Below are positions 21,462 to 34,154 of a DNA stretch of 64,000 nucleotides, piece after piece (the first letter of the stretch is position 1; each line of letters opens with the position of its first letter). This DNA is from Nephrocerus scutellatus (lineage: Eukaryota > Arthropoda > Insecta > Diptera > Pipunculidae). Below the pieces are notes generated by a model. It ran no database searches. It was not told the DNA's origin and was given only the letters and a program-made list of their open reading frames with translations. Both the position numbers and the translations under genes were made by a program. The stretch is taken from NCBI GenBank assembly GCA_947095585.1, contig OX352761.1, forward strand, positions 107,991,890-108,055,889, written 5' to 3'.

Positions 21462-23818
21462 AAATCAGTAAATGAACGGCTATGCACCCTATGCACGTGC
21501 GGGGCAGATTTAGAAACAAAAGCCTCATAAACATTCACGCACATACAGGGGATTCCCCAGATAATGAAAAAGAAGAATTCTTTGAATCAGTCGAACGGGA
21601 ACTCCATGCCTGCCCTCAGTATGATGTAAAAATCATTCTGGGCAATATGAGTGCTAAAATAGATAGCGAGCCATTATTCAGGTAGTACATTGGCACCCAT
21701 AGCTTACACGAGAACACTAATAGACAACGAGTCATAGCGATAGAAGCAAGCAATAATTTGTTCGTTGCTAGTACAAGGTTTGTGCGTAAAAATATGCACA
21801 AGACATTTGGGTATCTTCTGATGGAGCCACTCGCAACCAGATAGACCACGTGTTGATAGACCGCCTCCACAATCTAAACCTAATGATGGTACGAATGTAA
21901 CGACAATTACAGGTATTAGTATAAGTCTAAAGACTCCATCTTAGGCAGTAGTCGTAGAGATCGGAACGACTGATCCGATAACTAATATAAGTCAGCGACT
22001 GAACGTAAGAATGTTGCGTGCCAAGCAATGCAACAATCTCATAGAACGCGGGCACGCGAAGATGAATATAAAGAGCTTAGAAGATATGAAAAAACTGTTC
22101 ACCGGCGAAAGAAATCAGCCTGGGAGAAGCATCTCGTCCGTGAACTAGAATAATACAGAGAGCAAGAACCGCACCAGGCGCTGAAGTTCCACCAAAGCGA
22201 TTTGACACAATAAACACCGCGTTGCACATACTGCAAAGACAAAGAGGTTAATCTTATCGCCGATCTCAAAGGCATCTTAGAGCTATGGGAAGAGTACTTT
22301 CATTAGTTGCTTAATGGCCAGCTAACTGAGGAATTAAAGGCTCCACCAATGACCGAAGACCAAACTATGCTGCCGCCACCAAGCATAGATGAAGTTAGCA
22401 AAGCGATAAAATAATAAGGCACCAGGATCTGATTGTATCTCAGTGGAGCTGATTAAAACAGGAGGCCCCGCAATACACCAAGCACTTTATATACTATATT
22501 AGTGCAAGTATAGGAGGAAGAAGCAATGTAAGAAGACTGGCGAAGAGGCATCCTGTGCCCCATATACAAGAAGAGAGATATCACAAAATGCAGCAATTAT
22601 CGTGGTATAACGTTGTTGATTACCGCGTATAAGATTTTCTCCTGTATCCTTCAAGACAGGATAGCCCCATACGCTAAAGTCATCATTGGTCCATAACAGT
22701 GTAGTTTCATCCCAGGCCAATCAACAACTGATCAGATTTACACCCTTAAGCAGGTGATGGAAAAATGTCTAGAGTTTCAAAACTCACTACACCATCTTTT
22801 TTAGACTTTAAAGCCGCCTATGATAGCATAGCCAGAGTATAACTTTATAAAGCCATTAGAGAATTCGGCATCCAAAATAAACTGGCAAGACTATGTAGGT
22901 TGACCATGACCCATGTTATAAGACAAGGGGATTGTCTGGCCTGCGTCATCTTCAACCTGACGTTAAAGAAAGTAATCGGAGACTCTATAGGTTCATTCAG
23001 ATACTGGCTTACGCAGACGATATTTACATCGTTGGTAGAAACCGAAGAGCTTTACAGGAAGCTTTCATCCAGATAGAGCAGGCGGCAAGAAATTTGCGGC
23101 TGCACATAAATGAGAGCAAAACAAAGTACATGGTGGACACGTCTGCGAGTAGAAGGTCCAACATTGGTCCCTCAATCCAAATAGTGGAGCGCGAATTTGA
23201 AGCAGTGCAATCCTTTTACTATCTCGGCTTAACTGTAGCAGCCGATAACAGAATGGAACCAGAAATACGCACACGGTTGCTTAAAGCCAACAAAACCTAC
23301 TGTAGTCTGTCAAGACTCTTCAAATGCAGGAACTTAACCATAACATCCAAGCTGCTGATATATAAGACAATGGTCATACCAGTAGTTACATATGTTTCCG
23401 AGACTTGGGTGCTTAGTAGAAAGCATTCTGAATTCTTAGCCGCGTTCGAGAGAAAGGTCTTACGGAGAATTGTTGGTCCCGTATGTAAGGAAGGAAGATT
23501 CCGTAGACTCTATAATGATGAGATCTACGAGCGTTACCGCGATGTCGACATCGTGAAGAAAATTAAGCTCGATAGGCTCCGGTGGGCAGAACACTTAGCT
23601 CGCATGAGCGATGAGGATCCTGCTCGGAAAGTCCTTTGCGGTAGGATTTATGGAACACGACAGCGAGGCCGGCCAAGCCTACGCTCGAAATATGGCGTAG
23701 ACCAGGACGCCCAGAGTTTAGGGATGACAAACTGGATGACATCGGCTCGAAATCGGGACCGGTGGATAAACTTTTTCCGGGAGGCCAGGACCGGACCCCG
23801 GTGATGATGAAAATCTCC
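21462..23818 (+). mobile_element. RTE-A element, longest copy in window
   Basis: 5'-truncated inside the endonuclease. Order: TMHVRGRFRNKSLINIHAHTGDSPDNEKEEFFESVEREL and VKIILGNMSAKID (21482-21685, where GDMNAKIG is expected), ATRNQIDHVLIDR-like sequence (21833-21860), linker (21940-22420), RT fingers (YKKRDITKCSNYRGITLL, 22570-22620), motif A as LDFKAAYDSIA (22800-22830), motif B as RQGDCLACVIFN (22921-22956), then the open frame 22932-23804 with motif C. The 3' end is GGTGATGATGAAAA. The RTE protein would nick DNA and reverse transcribe its RNA. A deletion with a frame change lies between motifs B and C (about 22977-22990), and the endonuclease Asp is lost. Confidence 0.9.
22932..23804 (+). 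pseudogene. RTE-A RT C-terminal half (motif C, thumb, C-terminal domain)
   Basis: The longest open frame of RTE-A here, 290 residues. Motif C LAYADD is at residues 25-30, LHINESKTKYM at 57-67, YLGL at 97-100, a thumb block TSKLLIYKTMVIPVVTYVSETWVLS near 137-161, the RRIVGPV region near 177-184, and the C-terminal RLRWAEHLARMSDEDPARKV...GRPSLR near 213-247. The first 20 residues are out of frame relative to the family: motif B lies in the +1-shifted frame at 22921-22956, so the Met at 22932 is not a biological start. There is no upstream promoter. Function could only be supplied by intact copies elsewhere. Confidence 0.9.
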
Positions 23819-23821
23819 TAA

Positions 23822-26240
23822 TAAGATATAGGGCGAACGAAAGTTGTGTACATACGCTTGTATATTATGCGAAGAGAAATTTTGAATCGGCGGTATATAA
23901 AAATTACTGATGGGGATAGTAGAACATATTTCAAGTTGTAGTGTGATGTTGGCCAGTAAGGGCTTAAGATTGTGAAGAATGTATTTTTTTTTTTAAAGAA
24001 CTCAAACGCCTTGTTTGGATGTTGGATTTATTGGTATTTAAGCAAGTGATTTTCAGTTCATGGTAATTACTTTTGCTCAGTTTTCATTAACGAGAAAAGA
24101 AATAACGCCGGCTATCGAACTCAAAACGCCCAGTAGCACAACCAATTAGAATACAGCACTCTACTCACCATGTGTGTGTGTGTATGTGTAAAATAATTTA
24201 TTTCCTGTTGCAACTCTTAATTTGCCAGAACAATAACATTTTTATAGCTGCACATTAGTGCATGAGTATTGGAGTAATCTGTGCAATTGTTGCGGATAAT
24301 TAAAAATTAAAAATTGTAATGCATCTCTGACCGCACGATATCCCTGAAATAGCAAAACACAAATAGCAATGTCTTTCGTAACAAATGTAATAAAAAAAAT
24401 TATAGTTTTCGATTTAGTAGTTTAGACAAATAGAATGAATGCGGTCACTCATGCCGCCGCGGCGTGATTATTGCTTTTTTGTTACGGATGCATCGAAACA
24501 TTGCTTATGTATTCCATATATAATATATGCACATTCCCAAATCGATATTATTGGTTTAGTCATTGGAGTGTGTAGCTGCTGGCAACTGTTGATAAGCGTT
24601 TAATGTTTAATGCAATGCAAAGAAAGAAAAAAAAACAAATAATATACACCTGTTGACCAGATGTGAAATCGCGATCAGCTGCAGTAGAGTGTCGAGGCGA
24701 CGACGACGAACATGACTATATGAGTAACACACTCACAAATGCAAATTTTTTTTACAATTGTGTTGGCAAAGATTTGTCGTTAAATGTGGATTTAATTATA
24801 AGTAACGTATAGCGCAACAACATTCATCGGACATTGGATATCGGACATCATTACAGCGTTAGCGATAATGATTAATTTTTTTATTATTACCTAAATATAC
24901 TCGACATAATGACTGTAATTATGATAAATGGCTATCAGTTGTGGCTAAATGCACCGCGGCTACCCATATACTTACTCTATGCTTCATTTTACCTCTTTTC
25001 GAACGACCGATTGAAATTTGAAATTCGATTTTGCTCAAAAAACTAAGCGCTTTGGGCAACATGACGCGTTTACGTGGATATCGCGTTAGATCGTGCCGCT
25101 CTGGCTTGCACCGTACCGTCCCGATAATTATAACACAGATTAACAATTCCAGTGAACGAGCGACGGTTTAAAACAAATAAAATTAATTAATGATGCGTAA
25201 AGCGATTTTCCCCCATCCGTCCTTTAATTTTAACAAATTGACTAAATTTTTATTAATGCCACTCACTACTCGATCGGTATTCGAGGCTTTGTTATTTGTT
25301 GCGATCGATTTGTAGTTGGCACGAGAGCTAACACGTACTCTGATGGGTGTTTTAAAAAAGCAACCATCAAAATGTTTAAAAAAATTGTTGCATTGAGATT
25401 AAATGCGAATAACAATGATAATGGTAGAAGGGTTTTCCTCCCTTAAATCCTCTTACATACAAAAGGGATAAACAAAAATCATTACACTATCGGTCTTGCA
25501 TAAAACTTCGTTAGAGGTGTAATGACTACGCTCTTGGCAACAAATTATCGCTGCAGGGTGTCATATAGAAAGCGGCTCCTTTTGTGTGTCGTGTCAAAAG
25601 GCAAATTGAAATCTGTTAAGCGGCCCGTATGACGGCCGGTCGGTTGGCCGATCGCTCGGACAGGTCAGCCAAAGAGCAAAACATTATTTTCATTCACTGC
25701 TGCTTCAACTGAAAACAAATTGTTGTTCGATTTGTTTTTTTTTTCCTCTTATTGTTTAGTTGTTTAGCCATTTGGTTAATTGTTTTTCGAATTGTTATTT
25801 GTATACGAGCGGAGCGGTTAGTTTTCCGCTATTCGCTTTTTTGTGACTTGTAATAGCTGCTTCAATATGTACCTCACCTCTTAGGCTCCAGTTTAGTTTC
25901 GGTTGGCTATACACATTCGCTCGTTGTCCGGAGCGATCGGTGCTGGCGGTGCAAATACCAATTACTGTTACATATTTGCGGTCACTTTATTGATGTAAAA
26001 GTACATTTATTATTATAATATAGTTATACATAGTAATATATGTAGATAACTTGTTTTTCTTTGAATATTTCCGACATTTCTATGTCTATTTAAAGTACAT
26101 TATGGGATTTAGGGAATTAAGGTCATGTCATTACTTTCAAATTTCTAAATTAAGTAAATGAGAGAGTAAAAGATTTATGTTTTTATGCTTACACATATAT
26201 GTGCAGCAATTCTTGAAGTTGTAATTGAAATTTATTACTA
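23822..26240. other. Long AT-rich unique stretch
   Basis: No coding evidence. It holds a (TG)n tract at 24171-24189 and a more GC-balanced patch (24660-25140 and 25800-25960) that resembles conserved or regulatory host DNA in composition only. The minus frame 24919-25146 is not recognised. Confidence 0.4.
24171..24189 (+). repeat. (TG)n microsatellite
   Basis: TGTGTGTGTGTGTATGTGT. Confidence 0.9.
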
Positions 26241-26242
26241 AC

Positions 26243-26275
26243 TAGCGGAAATACCCGGCGTTTCCCGGCTGCCCT
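26243..26275 (+). repeat. 'TAGCGGAAATACCCGGCG' dispersed-repeat terminus
   Basis: CTAGCGGAAATACCCGGCGTTTCCCGG resembles the AGCGG..CCCGGCGTTGCCCGG sequence widely scattered in insect genomes at element ends. Only the terminus is seen. The identity of the element is not known to me. Confidence 0.45.
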
Positions 26276-26382
26276 ATCAAACTGACTTCCCGCTTACTGT
26301 TCTTCCGCCCTCTGACCCCCCACCACCAATTGACTACCTCAGCCACCCACAAAACTTTAGAATCGACACTATATTATTTCCA

Positions 26383-26660
26383 TGAATGGCGTATTTACCT
26401 ATTGTTGGAGGCGACTATACCTGCAGGCATCGCGATTGGGGCTGCGCTAGGGCTAATTGCTGTGGTAACATACTTGCTGAACAAAATATGAGGCATCCTT
26501 TTACAATACTTTATCCGCCTAGCTATATTCCAGCAGCAGTACGATGTAACTCATCGACAATAGATTTGTTCCTAACCAATATTCCGTTAAAAATCACTGA
26601 ATGAATGAATTATGCTCCGATCATCTTCCAATAATGTGCAAATAATCAAACGAATCACAA
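26383..26660 (+). mobile_element. Jockey-clade endonuclease fragment
   Basis: The frame 26386-26604 reads LPIVGGDYTCRHRDWGC, CGNILAEQNMRHPFTI, and NSSTIDLFLTN. These are blocks of the APE-type endonuclease of jockey elements (usual form GGDFNAKHxxWG...SSTIDL). After a stop at 26602 the frame continues weakly with a LCSDHLPIMCK-like segment, the SDH catalytic block. The catalytic region GGDFNAKH is changed to GGDYTCRH, so Asn is lost. No RT follows: at 26690 a satellite-type repeat begins. Confidence 0.8.
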
Positions 26661-26689
26661 GCAAATAATTATTGCGGTTTTAATTAAAA

Positions 26690-26765
26690 AAGGGCAAACT
26701 GGAAAAAATATATTTTTCATGTAAATTCTCTTATAGGAGAACCGGGTATTCGGATGTAAAATGGA
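26690..26765. repeat. Satellite-type repeat, leading part only
   Basis: GGAAAAAATATATTTTTCATGTAAATTCTCTTATAGGAG matches the leader of the copies at 21100-21140 and 49560-49605 (TAAATTCTCTAATAGGAG). It breaks off before the CACATGTGT block. Confidence 0.6.
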
Positions 26766-26939
26766 GCTAATATTTCACAATCTCCCGTTAAAAATGGACT
26801 TAACGGTCGATGGACGATGAAAATACTAAATTTTTGGTGAATCTAGCCTGCAAGAAACTTACTCATGGCTTTTTAGATCTTTATCTGTATTATGCTTTCT
26901 TCCAAAAACTCTAGAACTGTTATTAGAGATATACATTTG

Positions 26940-28430
26940 AGCTAAAGTGAACCCCTTTAGATGGACACAGTCTCAACATGCGTACTGCGATGGAGAGTCT
27001 GTGGATAAAGCTTTTTCACAGGCCCATAGACGAAAGTGACTGTTTGATACACTATAACCTAGCTTCGAAAGTAGCCTTTACACATACCAGGGTAGTGCCA
27101 GAGGAAGATCACAAGCAGGCGTCCTACCTCGCCTTCATTGTACCATGATTATTAATAATTCTGAATTATACCTTTAGTCGCTGAAAGAAGGTGTTTTTTT
27201 TTTTTGCGAAAAAGTAAGTGGCTATACAAGCGGTATTAAGACCTATGCTTCTATATGGTGTGACTGTATGGTGGACTGCGTTAGATAAAGCAGTAAAATG
27301 TGATATACTAAGCAAGGTCCAAAGATCAGCTTGTCTATGCATGAGAGGAGCGCTGCGCTTGACATTTTGTTCATTACATTACACCACTAGACTTTTTATG
27401 CAGACGAATAGCCGCCATCGCGAATATTCACTTCAATGCAATCTCCCAGTGGACCGGAAATGAATTCGGTCACTCGTATATCCTGACTTTGGATGGGATT
27501 CCGTCAGGTAACATGGACTTCACTATTCCGCAACTGTGGAGACTGACTTATTTGAATAAGTTCAATGTCGTCAATGTCGTCGTTTAGCCAAACAAATAAG
27601 TACTCGTTTGGAAAACAGCCCTTCGTCTTCCCAAACACTCAAGTGAGTTCCATGTTGAAATTATGGCGATTAATGAAATCCTGTCTTGGCTGAAGAGAAA
27701 TGTCATATCCGCTAAGGATAACCGCATTTTCTCGGATAGCCACGCGGCGCTAAAATCCTTGGAAACTGTCTTTACGAACTCTATTCTAGTCCACAACTGC
27801 CGATCATCTCTCACGTTGATAGCGGAGTAGTTCAACATTCACCTGTGCTGTGTGCCGTGGCATAGAGGTGATCCAGGAAAATGTAGAGCTGACGAACTCG
27901 CCAAACACGGAACTACACTACCCATGCTACTTGAAAATGGTTCTGTAGGCATGCCAATCGTTACATGTAAATTCATGTTAAAGAGGGATGCTTACGGGAA
28001 AAATTAGCGTAGATGGTCAAACGGAACTATTTGTCTGGCGACAAAACAGATCTGGCTTGAAACCGAAACGCTCCACGTGTTTGAACTCCAAAAAAAGACT
28101 GCACATCGGTGCTATTATCAGTGTTATCACGGGACACTGTCTCATAGGCAAACATGTAGAAAGGCTTGACATCTTCTAGAATGAATTTTGCAGGAGCTAC
28201 ATGGACAAGGAGGAGGAGGAGACCATTCTTCATTTTCTCTGTACGTGGCCAGCCCTCTTCCAAGAACGTAGGCTTCATCTAGTAGGTTTATTTTACAACG
28301 CCTTCATGATCTAAAAGATAAGGACATTAATCGTAACATTCTAGACCCACGTGGTATCACAAAGGATCAGTACTGATCTAAGTGTGTTGGCTTTTCGACC
28401 GACAGCCACTTCAACCTAACCTAAGTGTTT
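26940..28430 (+). mobile_element. Family F (LOA/I-like) element with RNase H, decayed
   Basis: Reads SQHAYCDGESVDKAFSQ (before motif A, 26968-27020), HYNLASKVAF (27050-27075), then after a palm deletion the thumb VLRPMLLYGVTVWWTALDKAV (27218-27300), and an RNase H domain: EVHVEI-like entry and AINEILSWLKRN (27645-27700), NRIFSDSHAALKSLE (27720-27765), VPWHRGDPGKCRADELAKHG (27860-27910). RNase H removes the RNA strand during retrotransposition. The final block (28180-28300) is the Cys-rich tail. The 3' end is TCAACCTAACCTAAG near 28425. Palm motifs A-C are lost. Confidence 0.8.
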
Positions 28431-28431
28431 T

Positions 28432-30100
28432 TATAAATTTTGTGGATTTTTAACAAATCTAATAGGAAAGACAAAGCCGGATATTTGAGGTAGAGGTTAA
28501 GGAGCTTAAGATCTTATAAGTTTAAGCTTTGCTGTAGAAAATTAATTTGCGTTTAAAATTTGAGTGTTTTTATTAAACTTTTTAATAACTTTCTAAAAAA
28601 TCGAAATTTCATTGAAAAAGTAAGCATTCCATTGTCTCCCGAGTTTTCACAATCTTCATATACGACTATAGGAACTTTAGAGTTTCTTGGTAATGATTTT
28701 CAATAAAAAGTCCATAAAAATTCCAGTTAATCCTCTGAAAATAATGAAAAAAAAAATTATAATAAAAATTTAAGAAGTAAATTAACACAAAGTTTATTTA
28801 TAGCAAAATATCCAGAAAATATTATTTTATTACTTCAAATTAATAACATCAAAGAGTCGCATATATCCACACTTGTGACACAAGAATTAATTTAAAAGGA
28901 ATTAAATTTTTATTGCTTACTTTATGAGTTCTGCATATATGATATACTCGTATGTAGATTAAATTTCGGCTGCTCTTATATACAATACCTGGAAACACGC
29001 AAAAGGTTGTCCTGTCATCACGCGATGACTTTTCACTTGTAATTCCTTCTGTTATGTCGACAAATACCCGCCGTCGGATTGCTTTGGTTCCCCTAAAAGC
29101 GAGACAAATAAAAGCAATAAAATCACAGCCAGAAAAAGAAGAACAATAATTTCCCTATCCCATCGGAACGCGCATAAAAAACGGAAAGCAGATAAACAAA
29201 TTATTAATGTTAATTCAATATTTATTTACGAAGATCAGAGCGGCAATTAAACGAGAAGTCGAGAATTGTATTCTTCCCATTCCGTCTTCCTCGCTCATCC
29301 CTCCACGTTTCTGGTCGATGGACAACCACTCGGCAACCCAACTCAAATCATAAAAAGAATTGAGATTGAAGTTAATTTCAAATTGAATCACATTAATCTT
29401 CCACGCGCGATTCCATTAGGCACTACTGAGCCTCATCACGTGCACCATCTGATCTGGTGCTATGTGCGATGTTTTGAGATTCCGATATAGCTGCTGGCTG
29501 CGTCGCGGCTCGATGGGGGGCCACTCAACTAGAATTATCATCAAGTTCCAGCGAGAACCAATGCCCATCATACCTTAATACAGATAGTTTAACGTACCGA
29601 CGACGCCGTCAAGTGCCACACGGAATACAACACCAGGCTGATCGGTATTCCCGTACCAGGCAGGGTGTCCAGCAGCGTGATGACTCTTTAATACAAAACG
29701 TCTCGACGGGGAACTACAAATCGGTATCTTTGATTTTTCACTCATTGCATCGGGTCGTTTTTTTGTGCTTGAGGAGATTTATGGATTGTCGATCGATTGA
29801 TCGAACGAATTGGCCGACTGCAAGGACGACACCATCAGAAATTAATTACAATGCAGTTTGGGGTGCACTTGATGCACGACGTCACGCGGTAATATCTACA
29901 ACTATAATGACTGTAATTGAATTAAAGTCGTCATTAAAATGCAAATAAAAAATTTAATTGAAAAATATTGAAATGACGACTGCTCCAGAATTCTTATTGG
30001 TGAGAGATTTATTGATAATTAACAGGATAACACATCGATTCAGCTAAAGAAACGTAAACTGATGCTGTAATACCAATATTTTTAGATTGATTAAGAAAAT
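28432..30100. other. AT-rich stretch, then unrecognised moderately GC segment
   Basis: 28432-28980 is very AT-rich. 29260-29950 is more balanced and has frames at 29266-29490 and 29613-29948 (+) without recognisable domains. It could be host exon-like or old element sequence. I cannot decide. Confidence 0.35.
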
Positions 30101-30610
30101 ATTAAATACACAACGGATGAATTCCAAGTACAGTACAGACTCTGTAATTCGAACGGCCAATAATTCGAACACGCCATTCCATCACGTTGGCAAAGAAGGA
30201 TATTTTCAATTTATGGAGTCGAAATCCTAGCAGGGCTGGACAGTTGCAGAGATAATGGATGAGAGATTCCCTCTCATCTACATCCCTGCCCTTCTGCAAA
30301 AAGTATTGTGTGGAATTCCCAGTTTGGCTGCGTGGCTGCCCACCGGTAAATGGCCAGTGATAATAGTCACTACTCTGGAAATATTTTTCCGTGATTTTCA
30401 GATCAGCTCGGTGGATTTGTTTTTGTTTTTGGCCACATCGCCCCCGGAATAGAACAGTTGTTCAAGTCATTCCAACTTAGTTGTGCCTTGGTGGTATGGA
30501 AAATGAAGACGCGTTCTCTGACGGAGCTTAATGGATAGCACACTCTCTTCATGTGGTCGATATCCAATGTTACGCCCTTCTATGTCAGTACATCCGCTTT
30601 CTCGTTTACG

Positions 30611-30865
30611 TCAATGTCGCTGCACCCCTGGCACCCACACTAGTGTTAAGTTAGTGCTTATTGAAGCCAATTCAGTTTCGCACTGCCTGACAACTTTTGA
30701 GTTGTTGCTAATCGCAATAATAGCTTTGATTGCGGATTGGCTATCTACGCATATGCAAACCATGCCATTTGTAGCGGTACTGTTAGCAAGTGCCCTGCAT
30801 GACTCCCTAATCGTCAGGATCTCCACCTGAAAGATGCTAGCGGAGTCAGGAAGCTTATAGGACAT
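30611..30865 (-). pseudogene. Family F RNase H domain fragment
   Basis: The 84-residue frame reads SYKLPDSASIFQVEILTIRESCRAL (entry, with the conserved Glu in FQVEI), then CICVDSQSAIKAI, carrying the catalytic Asp in VDSQSA, and VWVPGV near the end, which normally leads to the WVPGHxxxxGNExAD catalytic His/Asp. It breaks just there, so the last catalytic residues are lost. Confidence 0.8.
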
Positions 30866-31837
30866 ATAGGCTTATAGGATGAAAGATTAGGTTTTTTGAG
30901 AAGACTCCAGCGCCGACTCCATTATTCAGCGTCAATAGAGTTACGTCAAAAAGCCCTAATACTCATCCGTTATTCAAACTTTCTGTAGTCGGAAACTCAA
31001 CGGCAAAGCTGGGACTGAAGTTCAATTTAGGAGTCCAGTAGTCAGTTGAGGATGGTATCATATCCGTTGGTAGCAACTGCAGTACATTGCAGTGCCTGTA
31101 GGGTTTGCCAAAAAACCATCCAGACGGACAGCGCTACATGTCGCAACGTTTATAATAAATAGGTTAGGGAGGTAATAGGCGTAAAATTGTATTGAGAGCA
31201 TCGGTAGGGCAAGGCCTTTGTACACCAGTTATCCGAACACTAGCTGATCTTTGTATTCTACCTAGCTTGGTGGCATTCTACTTTCTATTAATCGCCGGCC
31301 ATCAGACTAGCGCACCATAGGTAAGAATAGGTCGTATCACCGCTATGTACAACCAAAGTGCCATCCTCGGCTACAGGGCCCATTTCTTACCGATGGTTTT
31401 GCATACATGCATATAAGGCAATACATACTTCCTTAACCTGAATGCTATATTCGACTTTCAGCTGAGTTTTCTATCAAGGATCACGCCGAGATATTTAGTC
31501 TCTGAGGTAAGTGTAAGTCTCTGGCCATTAAGCTTTGGGAAGGCAATGTGTTCTTTTCGACCTAGCGGTGAAAAGTACCATTTCAGTTTACCTAGAGCTA
31601 AATCCTAGTCCACAACTGGTAGCCCAGGAGCTAACCTTGCCTAGAGCCCTTTCCATGACTTCACCAATCACAGAAGGGTACTGTCCTGACACAAATATCA
31701 CCACGTCGTCTGCATACGCACAGCTTTCGTCACGTCCATATTAAATAACCTAAGGACCTTGTTTATAACCATCAGCCACAATAAGGGCCTGGGGAGTGCC
31801 TCAGTTGGCAGATTTGATCATGTTACTGCTGCCCAAA

Positions 31838-32020
31838 TTAACATGGATTTCTCTGCTGCCAAGCATGGATATGATCCACTGTTTTTGGAGTTGCTCTACC
31901 AGTGAGAGCCTCATGAATGGCGTTAATATGAAGATTATTGAAAGCGCCTTCTATGTCAAGGAAGGTGGCAATAGTGTATTGTTTGCACTTAAAGGAGTGC
32001 TCCATCGTGCGCACCACCAC
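31838..32020 (-). pseudogene. Family F RT motif A fragment
   Basis: Sixty-residue frame with TIATFLDIEGAFNNLHINAI. The Asp of FLDIEGAFNN is the first catalytic residue of the RT palm. Flanking frames carry the fingers (32054-32242) and motif C (about 31715). Confidence 0.8.
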
Positions 32021-32705
32021 ATGGAGGTCCGTCTTCGTAGACCTGCCTTTCAGTTAGTCATATTGGAGTTTTGATACAATTGTATCTTCAAAAGTTAGTC
32101 TAATGTGGTGGTCTAAAATACGTTCCAATGCCTTCATCAAGAACGATGATAGGCTAAGAAGAGGTCTAAAATCTTTGGCAGATGTATTACCCCTACTGCC
32201 TGCTTTGGGGATATACACTACTCGTACTACTTTAGGGAACATAGCTAAGTTGTAGACAGCTTCTAAAGATATTTACTAGCCAAGAAGTCGACACATAAAT
32301 GGACTTTTGGAGACGGGTAAATTGTACGCAGAAAAACTGCGAATGGCCCAGAAAACTTTTTCATGGGTTATGCTATTGGATGCGTCGCTGGACGAACCTT
32401 CCTGACCTTCAGGAGTACATAGCCTATAGGATGTGCAGGAGTCTTCACATGCAGAAAAGTGGGTATGTATTTATTACAGTGTCCAGAGATCGTCGTTCAT
32501 TCTGTCCAACTACCATCCGATCTATTGATAAAGGTTGGACAGGTGTTTTCTTTGGACAGAATCTTGCAAATTTTGGCCGAGTCTTTGGTAGTCTCGATGG
32601 ACTGAATTCCGCCCAGAGCCGACGTTTAGCATTCCTGATGGCTTTCTTATAGTTCATATGGCTTTCTTATAGCTTATAGGCAATCCTTGTAGGGTTGGAT
32701 GAATG

Positions 32706-33540
32706 ATTTCGGCCTGAAGTGAGAAAGAGAAAAATGGAGAGGCCGCCCGCGCCTTCATTTGAGATTGTAAATAAAAGTGTAATGCAAGTGTATTAAGTGT
32801 AATTGATCACGTGACTGTCCATTATATGGATATGTAAAAAATCCAATTAAACAATCCGTAAAATTACACGACGAGGAAACAACAAAAATAAATTATGGAA
32901 AAAGAACAACAATTAAGAAACTTTCATTGCTAGTTGCGCGATGAAAATACAAAAAAACCAAAACAAAAAACTAATTCATATGTAATTAAATTTAATTAAT
33001 TTTTAGTTTGCATGCAATTGCAAATATTTGCATGTCAATCGGAGCAATAAAAGCAGAGTTGGTAACAACTATTTGTTAAAAAAGCACATGCACGTGGTAA
33101 CTCTTTTGTACAGAAGAAGTATAGGTATATATTGATAATACTAGCAGGTAAAAAAATATTGCAGCAATTGCATGGAAATATACCAACAAAATTTTATTTA
33201 AATTAAAAATTAAAATGCATGTTAGTCGCATTGAACACTTGTCACTTCCAATATCGATAAAGACAGTTTGAAGTGCGCTGTGTCCTGCGTTATAGTGAAT
33301 AGATTGTCCTTTAAATTATTCCCACACACTTTTTATAAAATGTCCATAAACAAACGGTATTCATTGTGTAGGAAGACTGATATTTGTGTTTGCTGCTTGT
33401 TTCTAGGCTCTTGCAAATCTCACCTTTTACAATGTCGATGTTTTATTGCTTCAAACACGCCGGGGGTTTTATGTCTGCTAATTTTTTTAGACTTCGCTGA
33501 ACTACAGCTGCTTCCGATCATTGTATTTTATTTAGTGGCG
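32706..33540. other. AT-rich unique stretch
   Basis: No domain or element end recognised. The frame at 33268-33558 (+) is Cys- and Leu-rich but not identifiable. Confidence 0.45.
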
Positions 33541-33544
33541 CAAG

Positions 33545-34000
33545 CCAACAAGATTTGACGGGATATAGGCCGGTTTTTCTAACGAAGGGTAGAGAACTAC
33601 GCCACCACACGCTTTGTACGATGCACGTCAGGAATCGGCACATTGCCCAAAACACCCGATGATAGGGCAAAGCAACTATCTTCGAGATAATCGGCGTAAC
33701 ATTGAACGTGCGGGGGGATAGCAGGCGCGGCATCAACCTACGACGACGTCCTTGGAAATCAGAAATAGATCAACTCATCCTGGTTAAGAAACACAACCTG
33801 TCCAACGCACTGTAAGGATTCGCCAGCAAGCTCGCACCGAAGTACGACGGGATCATATAAGTTAGTAGACTTCGTCTCACCCGTCATTGCAAAGCTGAGG
33901 CAATGTGGCAAGACAAGGAAGCGTACAGCTCAACGGGAAGAACTTAAACAGTTCCACAAAAACCCTCCAACAGACCCCAAGTGAAAGTACACATCGCAGG
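33545..34000 (+). mobile_element. Ty3/gypsy integrase C-terminal remnant
   Basis: In shifting frames: YRPVFLTKGRELR (33561-33600), DNRRNIERA (33690-33710), LRRRPWKSEI and LVKKHNLSNAL (33740-33812), FASKLAPKYDG (33820-33852), VDFVSPVIAKLRQCGK (33865-33915), then REELKQFHKNPP (33940-33975). The series RRPW..EIDxLxLVKxHNLSN...FASKLAPKYDGP is the C-terminal, GPY/F-type domain of gypsy integrases, which binds DNA ends. No catalytic core, no other pol domain and no LTR were found. A short Ser/Thr-rich tail follows to about 34150. Confidence 0.75.
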
Positions 34001-34154
34001 ATCAGCCGACCACAGAGAAATCCACCAACAACAGTCCAGAAATATCTTCAGATACACAGCAAACGCAGCAAAGCCTCGAAACTATGTACATTTCCGAAGA
34101 AGAAATTGAATTTCCATTGCGGATTGGCTGACGATGTCATATAAATTCTACAGG

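Larger units (their letters stand above)
30105..32705 (-). mobile_element. Family F (LOA/I-like) element, long 5'-truncated copy
   Basis: From 32660 down on the minus strand: linker with YKKAIRNAKRRLWAEFSPS (32445-32657); RT entry VVRVVYIPKAGSRGNTSAKDFRPLLSLSSFLMKALERILD (32054-32242); motif A ATFLDIEGAFNNLHI (31838-32020); motif C as CAYADDVVIFVSG near 31690-31740; thumb (31000-31500); RNase H (30611-30865); C-terminal Cys-rich tail QKGRDVDERESLIHYLCNCPAL (30102-30299). The order EN-less linker, RT, RNase H is that of LOA/I-group retroelements. Stops and shifts separate every block. Confidence 0.85.
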
